From: Symbiodinium sp. CCMP2592
Lineage: Eukaryota > Sar > Dinophyceae > Suessiales > Symbiodiniaceae
Direction of reading: 5' to 3'
Length of the DNA stretch: 64,000 nt
Assembly (NCBI GenBank): GCA_905221615.1
Contig: CAJNDT010006011.1
Location: forward strand, 372,001-436,000
Part shown: piece after piece, positions 24,901-33,457 of the stretch
Layout of the letters: each line of letters opens with the position of its first letter
Position numbering within the stretch: position 1 is the first letter of the stretch
Program-made: the position numbers and the translations under genes
Notes under the pieces: model-generated
Database searches by the model: none
What the model was told of the DNA's origin: nothing
Seen by the model: only the letters and a program-made list of their open reading frames with translations

Positions 24901-25124
24901 TGAGACAGATCATGTACCAACATGCCGAGACCGCTGCCGGCCAGGAAGGGTAAACCCAAGCTGCTGATGGCCCACCGCGGGCCGGAGCTGTGCGACCACT
25001 TCAAGCGGTTTCGGGTTTAGGGTACAAGGTTTGGTGTTTAAGGTTTCGGGAAGTTTACGAGGGGACTTAGAGCCCAGGGTTACGGGCTTAGGGCCACAGT
25101 GCCACCTACATTTTCGAAGAACAT

Positions 25125-25239
25125 TACTTGGAGGTTCATGGTTAGTTATAAGTAGAGATATGAGTAGGGTAACTGTAGTTATAACCCGTATAGAGTAGGG
25201 ACTTATCACCACTTATAGCTACCCATGAACCTCCAAGTA
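25125..25239. mobile_element. TIR element, TACTTGGAGGTTCATGG ends
   Basis: Inverted ends TACTTGGAGGTTCATGG at 25125-25141 and the complement ending at 25239, with further pairing inward (TTATAAGT/ACTTATAG). 115 bp, no ORF. Confidence 0.7.
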
Positions 25240-25431
25240 AGTCTCCCAAACGGCCGTCGGAACACTCCACACATGGGCGCCGACTCTTGTACTCGATGCG
25301 AGGCGAGCTTACAACTTTAAAGCGTATGCCGCTTAACCCAAAACCCCAAAACCCTAAAGCTATCAACCTAAACCCTTCGACACCGATGTGTGGACCTTAA
25401 GCCAATGAATACGGGACCCGCGTAATTAGCG

Positions 25432-25545
25432 TGTAGGGTTTTGGGGTATACCATATACGACATCCCCCAAAATGGCCCAAACTCGACCTTAAACCAAGGG
25501 TTTTGGGGTATACCACCTATTACATCCCAAAAACTGACCCAAAGA
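25432..25545. repeat. Tandem duplication, about 62 bp
   Basis: AGGGTTTTGGGGTATACCA starts two consecutive similar units (about 25435 and 25497), each continuing ...ACATCCC then AAAA...CCCAAA. Confidence 0.75.
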
Positions 25546-26075
25546 AAGCTGCACACATCCTGCAGTCACCTTGGCTCCTCAGCAACTGGGTAAGAGTCCA
25601 GTAGTGAACTGGTTTCATGGAGCGTGGCACTTGCCCCGCCCCGAATGGTTGGCTATTCTATCGGCCTTTTCCCCTGAACGGTTACAGGGTCTAGCGTCGA
25701 GGGCTTAGGATGGCAAGTGTGAAGTCGAGGGTTTCGGGGTTGGTGGCGAGACCACCATCAGCACATCTGTTGCTTGTGCGAGCTTTCCAGCTGAATCGCT
25801 AACCAAAACTATAGAGTATACTCCAGTGCTTCACCCGAGCATAAAGGGCGCCGTCCTTGGTCGCTGCTGATACGGTAGTACATCGAGCTGTCTAGGTGCC
25901 TATCAAGTGCCAACTTCGAGGTTGCAACTCTTGGCTCTTCGAGTAGCCCCTCATGATATGGGTATCCCATTTCGTAGCTTTGGTTGAATAAGGGGACCTT
26001 AAAATAGAAAGGGCAAAAGGGTACTACTCAGGTACTACTCAGGAAGCCAGGCTTGAAACTGGCATGCGTAATGCA
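25546..26075. other. No gene recognised
   Basis: Unique-looking DNA, ending in a right-end fragment of the TAGGTTCCTGAG family (GGGCAAAAGGGTACTACTCAGG, interrupted, 26005-26045). Confidence 0.4.
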
Positions 26076-26177
26076 GGGACCTTAATAATTAGAATAGGGT
26101 TTGGGGTATGCTTTACTATAAGTATAACAAGGAACCATTACGAATGCAATGGCAATTATTTAGGCTCCTATAGTAAC
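26076..26177. mobile_element. MITE-like element, CTTAATAATTAG family, copy 2
   Basis: Left end GGGACCTTAATAATTAGAAT and right end GGCAATTATTTAGGCTCC are imperfect inverses; the core matches 9981-10080. A third diverged member follows at about 26370-26460. Confidence 0.6.
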
Positions 26178-26613
26178 AGACCAAGGACCCAAACCCGAAG
26201 AACATCTGATCCCGAAGCTCGAAGTTTGAGGCCACAACAACAAAATGCCACGCTCCGAAAGAACACCAAGAGAGAACTCATGGGTCTCATGGAAAGCCTC
26301 ACACTCACACATCTTGTAGGGTCAAGACATCCCCATTTCTGATGACTCGCGGGGCTGCAGGCTGCTTTAAGGGCCTTAATGATTAGAATAGCGTTCCGGG
26401 GTACACTCTCTCTCGTATGCTTATGATAGGTAGGGACTATACGGGAAGACTATTTCTACTTACTCCGACCTCTCTATGTTACGATTGTCTTGGGGGTTTT
26501 TCGGCTTTCACATGAGCACGCTCTTTGGGGATCTTACCGCTCCTGGTTTACGAGATTCGCGGTTTAGGTTGTCGGGGTGCTGGGGTCAGAATCAGAAGGT
26601 TGTGTTTAAACGT

Positions 26614-26714
26614 TACTATACTGAACTTAGAACCCTAGCCAAAATTTCAATTTTAGGTGTTTCTTAGGGATTACAATAACCAAAAATTTGAAAACTATTT
26701 CTAAGTACCCCTAA
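26614..26714. mobile_element. ACTTAGAA MITE, copy 3
   Basis: Left end TACTATACTGAACTTAGAAC and right end TTCTAAGTACCCCTAA, with the shared inner block. Confidence 0.75.
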
Positions 26715-27091
26715 GGTTAGACTTGCATGCTAAGCCCACGCCACAGGTTCGGGCCTCCTAGCCGGAACCCTTGGAACCTAAACCCTCGGGGCAAGGCTTC
26801 GGGCTTAAGGTTTAAGGGAGGGTTTAGGGCTTAAGGTCTAGGGGTGGTACTCACCGTTGGCCCCACATATGTCGATGAACAAATCTTCGGCCATCTGCTG
26901 CTGCTAAATCTTCCGAGGGCCGCACAAGCCCTTAAACCCTGAAGCCCCTTAGATTACTCATAACTCAGAGCCCCAAAATCCTATAACCCCTACATATTCG
27001 ATCCACTGGAGAGGGAGACAGTTTCCCGTAAAGCCGACTGCGAGTCTCTACGGGGGTTTAGGGTTTAATAGGAGCTTTGGGGTTTAGGGTT

Positions 27092-27172
27092 TACTATACT
27101 GAACTTAGAACCCTAGCAAGAATTGTAATTTTAGCTGTTTCTTAGGGAGTATAATAACCAAAAATTAAAAAA
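27092..27172. mobile_element. ACTTAGAA MITE, copy 4, right end lost
   Basis: Left end and inner block as the other members, but the element breaks off after CCAAAAATTAAAAAA into TTAGGG-type DNA. It is preceded immediately by TTTAGGGTTTA. Confidence 0.7.
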
Positions 27173-28342
27173 CCTTAGGGCTTAGAGGCTTTAGGAGCTT
27201 TATAGGGCTTAGTGAGGAGCGACGGGGCTCTTTAAAGGGACCGGAAAGGAATCTGCAGAAGTCGGTGGGGAGTTTAGGTTTTCGGGGTGTAAGGTCTAGG
27301 TTCAGGGCCTGGGGATTTGGGACGGATTTCGGGCTTTTGCGTTGAGGCTTCAGTGATTAGTGATGATTAGTTTTTCCTTACAGGATCCCCTAACGAGTAG
27401 GCTCAGTCTCTTTATCAGGACCCGTGCTGAATTATCCCTAATTCATAATTGTGTCTCCAAAAAGTAGGCATGGTTGGTTACATCCTCCCACGGAACAGGC
27501 TCAGTTCTGGGTTTAGGGTTCAAGGTTAGGGGTTCCGGGCCAGGGTTTAGGGTTTTAACTTCAAGGTTTAAGGCTTCCTAATGTCCGCATTGGGAACCGC
27601 TTGACCGCATCTGAATCGTGGAATTCTTTGGTGTGAGCTCCGGCCGGTATCCAGGTAGAACAGCGGCACCACCCACGAAATAAGACTAGACCTTAGAGTA
27701 ACCTAGGAATAGAAAGGGTGCCCTTTTTGGTTAGAGGTGGTTATAAGGGAGCCAAATCCCTATAAAAAGGGAATTAAGGGTCTACTCTGGGTCCTAGAAG
27801 ATCAATATGCAGGTTTGCACATGTAGACCGAATCACCGACCGGCAAAATCCTAAACCCTATCCCTCAGACCACAAACCTTGAAACCGAAACCAACAATGC
27901 CAAACCAGATCCCGACGCCAAGTCATTCTGCAGGAAACACCATGCCTCAACCAAAAAGGCAAGGCCGATGCCCCTGTGTGTAGGGCTTCGGGGGTTTAGG
28001 GTTTAGGAATTCATTTGACGGGCCGAAACCGACCCTGTCTTCCACCACAGCAAGAGCATGGACAACGGATCACCAAACCCCACAGCCAGCGGCTGGCTCT
28101 CTGGACAGTCTTGAGGCTGCGCCCCAGCAGAACCAGGGCTCGCCAAGCGGAGAGCTCTCCGTACACCCCTTTGGAACGAAATGCATCTTAATTATGCCTC
28201 GCCGTCAATCAAGACTCAACACCTCGCGTGTGTTCAGGTAGCTGAGCCCGCAGGTGCGCCGAAAGTGCTGGTGGCCTCGGGTCCGACGAAAGCATTTGTC
28301 GCTTGGAACGTGAAAGAATGACAGCATGTAGATCCTGAAGTG
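27173..28342. other. Non-coding; possible TIR element near 27685
   Basis: TTTAGGG variants at 27500-27560. A partly palindromic segment at about 27685-27802 (CTAGACCTTAGAGTAACC to GGGTCTACTCTGGGTCCTAG) resembles a TIR element. 28020-28340 is more GC-rich and unique. Confidence 0.45.
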
Positions 28343-28540
28343 TCAATCACGCCGAGCAACTTGCACAATCATCAAGGTGACCTGGCAGTCCTTGGTCAAC
28401 ATGACAGCTTTATGTGACAAACTGCATATTGCATACTCGCTCACGAGCCTCAGGCTGCCTTGGGCAGACCTGAGTCGCCTACGCAGGACTCGCGTTACGT
28501 CACGCAGGACGTGAGTGGGCACGAAAAGGTCCAGCTGGTC
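28343..28540 (-). CDS. Exon-like frame, unknown (weak histone-H3-tail likeness)
   Basis: A minus-strand frame begins right after a good acceptor (GCTTTTGCAG, ending at 28541) and runs 65 codons to TGA at 28343-28345. It contains VLRDVTRVLRRRLRSAQGS and then SHKAVMLTKDCQ...VARRD. The last part loosely resembles the histone H3 block K-x-V-x-x-x-P-K-D-x-Q-L-A-R-R, with seven extra residues. The upstream part does not match H3 well. Treat the product as unknown. Confidence 0.3.
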   Translation of the reverse strand, partial: DQLDLFVPTHVLRDVTRVLRRRLRSAQGSLRLVSEYAICSLSHKAVMLTKDCQVTLMIVQVARRD

Positions 28541-29079
28541 CTGCAAAAGCACAACAGGCGAGCCTCCGACGTGTCAACTCGGTGTGCTCCCAAACTGCCC
28601 GCAATAAACTGCATCAAAACTCCTCGTGTTGCAATGCTTTGCGTGCCTGCGCCGGGGTCCACTCCTGCTGCGTGAGATACACGTGCATGGTCTGGTTTAC
28701 GAGCTCTGTTGGCCTTTTCGGACTATGCTAGCCTTCGCTTATCCGAAATCTGGACACAATGTGTTCCCCAACTTGCTGCTATCGAAACGAACACCCAGCC
28801 TGCCACAGGGTGATGCAGTGGCCGTCCCCGAAGATCGTTCTCGCTGTCAGGTGGGCGAACTCACCCGTGTCCTGCACCATCTGCAACTTGGCCATGGACT
28901 GCCAAGGGCAAGTGCAACATCATACTCAAGCTTAGCAGCATGAACGGAGCTTCTTTTCTGCCTAAAGGAAGTGGGTATGCTCCTCCTTTTGTTACTCGCT
29001 TGTGAGGTCTGCTGACGTTCTCATTAGATGGAGTTCTCTGTTCTTTCTCCCGACAGTCCCGACAGCAGTGTCCTTCCAC
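28541..29079. other. Unique GC-rich DNA, possible exons on minus strand
   Basis: A minus-strand frame near 28880-28790 (MAKLQMVQDTG followed by GTGAG) could be an exon with a donor. This is not strong enough to call as a gene. Confidence 0.3.
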
Positions 29080-29330
29080 TGGCGGCGGTGTCCTGGTGGT
29101 GATGTTCTGGTGGTGTCGCGGTGTCTCGACGGTGCCTTGGTTTACCAGCGAGGGTCCAGTGTGGCATCATTATCTTCGTGCCCCAGTCTCTCAGCCAGTG
29201 GCGGTGTTCCACTGCTGGTGTCCCAGTGGTTGTGTCGCGGTGGCCGCGGATTTATAATGGCGTCTGGGGGTTGTTTGTCGCGGTGTTTTGGTGGGGTCCT
29301 GGTCTCCCGGCAGGGGTGGAGGATCAACGA
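29080..29330. repeat. GGTGTC-type minisatellite
   Basis: Repeated GGTGGTGTC / GGTGTCCCAGTGG units, GT-rich on the plus strand. Overlapping frames on both strands are artefacts. Confidence 0.7.
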
Positions 29331-30530
29331 AAAATATAGATCAACAAAGAAAATCTGAGGATCAAGAGAAAACAAATGAGGATCATAAACAAAATCGCGG
29401 ATTTCCTTGTGAAACTTCTAGAATAGAGAGACAAGTCCGGGGATCAAAAAAACAACAAATGACTTAAGACTCATGAGAACCTTCGGGAATTTGGAGGATC
29501 AAAAAAACCGGCATCAACAACAAAATCTGATAATCGAAACAAAGGAAAAACACACAAAACAACCCACACACACACAAAAGTTGGTGAACACTTGTGAAAC
29601 TCTTCAAAATGCTGAAAAATCCAAAAGAATTGAAATTAAAAATTACGAAAACATGACGAAACTGATGAAAAATGATGAAATCATGCAAAATGGTGAAATC
29701 ATGATGAAAAGGATGAAAGATGATGAAAACTTACGGAAAACGATGAATTGTATGAAATTTGCTGATGACATGATGAAAAATGATGAAAATTGTGAAACAT
29801 GGTGAAAACATGATGAAAATGATGGAAGAAAAAGGCTGAAAAAATGAGATATGATGAAAGATGCCGAAAATGGTGCGAAATGATGAAAATTCTGGAAAAC
29901 TGATAAAACATGATGAGCGCAACATGATGAAAATGATGAATTCTGAAGGATAAGATGAAAATGATGGAAATCATGCAAAATACGAAAATGGTGAAAAGAT
30001 GATGAACATGATGAAACGGATAACAAATGGTGCAAAATGATGAAAACAATGGAAAATGATGAAATTTGATGAAAACTGGTGAAGATAATGAAAAGCGATG
30101 AAACATGATGACAAGTGATGGAAGAGATGAAAAACGGTGAACAGTCATGAAACTGGCAAAAAATGATTGGAGATGATGAGTGAAAATGATGAAAAATAAA
30201 AGTAATGGACCGTGTTGAAAAAGATGAGCAATGATGAAACAGATGACAGGTGATGAAGAAAAATCGTGAAAACTGGTGACACACGATGACAAATGACGAA
30301 AAATTGTGAAAGGTGATGGGAATGACGAAAAATGACGAAACGTTATGGCCCATCGTGAAAAATGATGAGGAATGATGAAGATTAATGAGACATCGTGCAG
30401 ACTGATGAAACAAAGTCAGAATCATCAAAACAATGAGAAGTTCGAGTATGATGCAAAAACATTAAATGATGAAAAATAAAGAGAGATCACGAAAAACAAT
30501 GAACATAATGAAAATGAGGCAATATCAATC
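29331..30530. repeat. GATGAAAAT satellite with GGATCAA-rich left part
   Basis: 29331-29640 has spaced GAGGATCAA and AAACAAA units. 29640-30530 is about 0.9 kb of degenerate GATGAAA(AT) units with very few C residues on the plus strand. The 261- and 197-codon minus-strand frames (Phe/His/Ser-rich) exist only because the unit lacks stops in that direction. Confidence 0.9.
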
Positions 30531-31050
30531 ATGATGGCCTTTAAAGAGCGGGGAGGGGGTTGGGGCCTACCACTTCAGTGAGAAAGAGCGCCTCGAATAT
30601 GAGGGGCTTTATGTTGGCTGTGTCTCGCACATTTTGGAGTTTGGGGATCCATAAACCGAAACTCGTAAAGACGTAATTACTAAGCCCCAAACTGGTGCAC
30701 CCGATGGCCGAAGCTTAGACCTGTAAGCTTTAGCACACTGCAACGATGATGGAGATGGCGGTGAGGAAGACGCTGCTGACGAGCTCAGATAGGCGATGCC
30801 CCTAGTACGAATCCAGAAAACCAGAACCTTTTCTTGCAGACGGGTTTCTGGCAACTGGACTGGATTTTCCCAGAAGCCCTAACCCCAAATCCAGAAGCAT
30901 CAACCACACACCGGGAACAAAACACATACTTTGCATGTTTTACGTTCAATAGGTGTGGGGCCGTGCGACCAAACAGGTCAACATTTACGAACTCGGTTAC
31001 AACTTAGTCTATTAGCATGGCTGCAAGGGTTGAAAAACTTGACGATGAAC
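30531..31050. other. No gene recognised
   Basis: Unique-looking DNA; an 81-codon minus-strand frame (30609-30854) shows no recognisable features. Confidence 0.35.
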
Positions 31051-31147
31051 CTATACTGAACTTAGAACCCAAGCAAAAATTACAACATAAGCTGTTTCTT
31101 AAGGATTATAATAACCAAAATTGAAACATGCTTCTAAGTACCCCTAA
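31051..31147. mobile_element. ACTTAGAA MITE, copy 5
   Basis: CTATACTGAACTTAGAACCC left end and CTTCTAAGTACCCCTAAGG right end; the most diverged inner block of the five. Confidence 0.7.
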
Positions 31148-31233
31148 GGAAATGCCAACCTCCACTGCAGCTTTTGTAGGTGGTAGAGGGTAAGATGGGC
31201 ACATATCGAAGCTGCACACTGGACTGCACTGAT

Positions 31234-31472
31234 CCCCAGTCCAATACCCAAATGCTCCGACCTCACTACGATCTGAACTTCTTGAATTGTGGTGCACTGA
31301 CCTGCCATGGATACTCAAGGCAAAACAACATGAAGAGGGCTGGCACGGAGAGCTTTGGAATCGACGGTGCAATGTCTTGGAGCGAGGAATCCTCAGCCAC
31401 TCCATGGCCCCCTCTCTCAGCATCTTGGCAAAACTCCATCGGGATTGGGTACTCGCTGTTGGACTACAGTAG
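31234..31472 (+). CDS. Terminal exon candidate, unknown protein
   Basis: A 78-codon plus-strand frame ends in TAG at 31470-31472. The peptide is Trp/Leu-rich and non-repetitive (SELLELWCTDLPWILKAKQ then GWHGELWNRRCNVLERGIL), reading like a folded domain. No ATG is needed if it is an internal or last exon; a Met lies at about 31287. The opposite strand and other frames are also open but look less protein-like. Family unknown. Confidence 0.4.
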
Positions 31473-31512
31473 ATGACTTGGTAGTCCCAGCTTGTACCCC
31501 TTCAGTACGTGG

Positions 31513-31584
31513 CTTAACTTTTCACTGACGATAACCCTAAACCCTAGACCCTAAACCCTAAACCCTTAACTTTTCACTGACGAT
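31513..31584. repeat. Short telomere-repeat insertion between 20-bp direct repeats
   Basis: The 20-bp sequence CTTAACTTTTCACTGACGAT occurs at 31513-31532 and again at 31565-31584. Between them are 32 bp of CCCTAAA-type units with one variant (CCCTAGA). Confidence 0.9.
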
Positions 31585-31668
31585 CAGCCCCCTCAGGGAC
31601 ATCGGCAGCATCTGCAGCACGGTTGGCATGTCGTCCGGGAGTCACCTGGTCTCCCGAGACGCTTTCGG

Positions 31669-31735
31669 GTTTGGGTTTAGGGTTTAGGGTTTAGGGTTTA
31701 GGGTTTAGGGTTTAGGGTTTAGGGTTTAGGGGTAG
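31669..31735 (+). repeat. Interstitial telomere array, TTTAGGG x about 8
   Basis: Eight or so near-perfect tandem TTTAGGG units on the plus strand, opposite in orientation to the array at 21.5 kb. They are followed by a short inverted CCCTAAACCCTAA stretch at about 31757-31772. Confidence 0.95.
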
Positions 31736-31772
31736 GGTTTAGGGAGTTTAGGGTTCCCTAAACCCTAAGCCC

Positions 31773-33457
31773 TAATCCCAGCAGCTTACAACAAGCTGGA
31801 GGCTGGGCACAACATGATCGGAGCTTGGATCCCCATGCTTTCAAATCGGGGCCTGAATGATTGCTACTCTTACCCCCTACAAATCCCTACAGTATGGTAT
31901 CTATACGTACTATACCCTCAACATCTAGCCTCGTGACTAAGACCCCAATTACCTGACAGGATGACCCAGGGTTCAACATGCCGGCAGGCTCTAAGTGTAG
32001 GACTTCTGCAGGCTCTAAGTGTGCTCCTATGTTCGATGGGCGGCATCGATCAAACCGTGATTCTCATTAGTGTGATACCAAACTAGGGGTGCCTTATTTT
32101 GGGGTCCTTATAAGAAGGATCCTACTATCTAGGGTACTATATTAGTAAACCTTTGGCGAGTACTTAAGACTCCTTTCCTTGGAAGCCTTACTGAAGACGG
32201 GGAGGGGGCTGTTTGAGGTTAATGTATAGGCCAACCGGGAAGTTCATTCTATACAAGTAGTCATATGCCAATGTATACACGGAATCATAAAGATACTGGT
32301 GAATCCAATAGACACATAAGTAAACCTGTACACACACACGTATAAACATAAATATATATATATATATATAAATATGTACACAACCAGCACACACACATAC
32401 ACATACATAAAACTACGAACATAAGTATAGATATGTATATGAAACTGAATCAAAAACACCATAGATAACTATATATATATATATGAACATACATAGATTT
32501 ATTGCTCCACTCTATTTGGTACCCTTCAAGGGGAATGGGATCCTTTAAGGGGTCTATAAGGGATCTACAGTAGGGTTCTATATTAGAGGCGAAAATTATT
32601 ACCTATACCAATTTAGGTTCCTCATTATGATTATAGTATAATGGGCACCAAAACCCTATTCAAAGTATAAAGGCCTCTATAGTAAGCCTCCTTTCCTCGG
32701 AAGACTTCGTGAATATTGGGCCCCATGTTCATCCTTGCGGGTGGGCGGGGTAATGAATCGCTACACCCGGGCCCCAAACCGAGGTCCTAAATCCTTCCAG
32801 GCAGGAGCCTAGTAGGATCCCTTAAAAAGGTTTAGGGTTTAGGAATTCCTGCTTTTCGAGGCTTCGAGGTTTTGGGGTGATAAGCAAAAAAGATCTAGAC
32901 TTTGGGGACCCAGGTTCGGGTTACCTAGACTAACCGAAGTATACTGGTTAACCGAAGTGTAGCTATCAAATTCTGCCTTTACTCTCCGCCATCCGCAACC
33001 TGAAATGAAGGTGTGCAGACTCAACCAATCAACCCTTGGCATCAAACCTAAACGGTAAACGATTAATTTTTCTGTCAATACAAATTAACCCGAACCGCAT
33101 TGTACACCGTAAACCTTAGTCATGATACCCTTAGCCCAGAACCTTTACCCTTTTGAAGCAGGAACTGGATTAGTGAGTGTCCAACCACACAAACGAGCAC
33201 ACTTTTTGGTCTGAGCCCAAGACGTCTGTCGTACAGGGTGCGTTCAGAACTAACACAAAAACTACGCTCGCATGAGGACATGTCAACACGGCGCTTCAAG
33301 ACAGGGAAATTTCACACCCGTCTTATCTGTAGTGTGACGTCCGAATCATGCTCGAATTTTGGCCGCTTTGGGCCAAGCCTACTTCACCGGATTATACCGG
33401 GAGCTTGCGCAGTCAACCGAGCCGAGTGCGGCGACTCAAGGCTCTAGGCTGAGTTCT
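31773..33457. other. Non-coding with MITE remnants and (TA)n; 3' flank of the retroelement
   Basis: A fragment of the ACAAG-flanked family at about 32085-32150 (GGATCCTACTATCTAGGGTACTATATTAG). (TA)n at 32348-32372 and 32470-32485. An inverted CTTAATAATTAG-family member at about 32594-32687. TTTAGGG units near 32830. 33100-33457 flanks the reverse transcriptase ORF; I could not find an LTR match to the 42-kb side. Confidence 0.45.

Noticed and set aside
24357..25004. 215-codon minus-strand frame
   Set aside because: Runs through AGT, CTTT, TGTC and ATGT microsatellites; no coding signal outside them.
29643..30428. 261-codon minus-strand frame (and a 197-codon companion)
   Set aside because: Produced by the GATGAAA satellite; Phe/His/Ser low complexity, several frames open at once.
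29080..30530. CRISPR-like array
   Set aside because: Units are contiguous and variable with no unique spacers; this is a mini/satellite in eukaryotic-type DNA.
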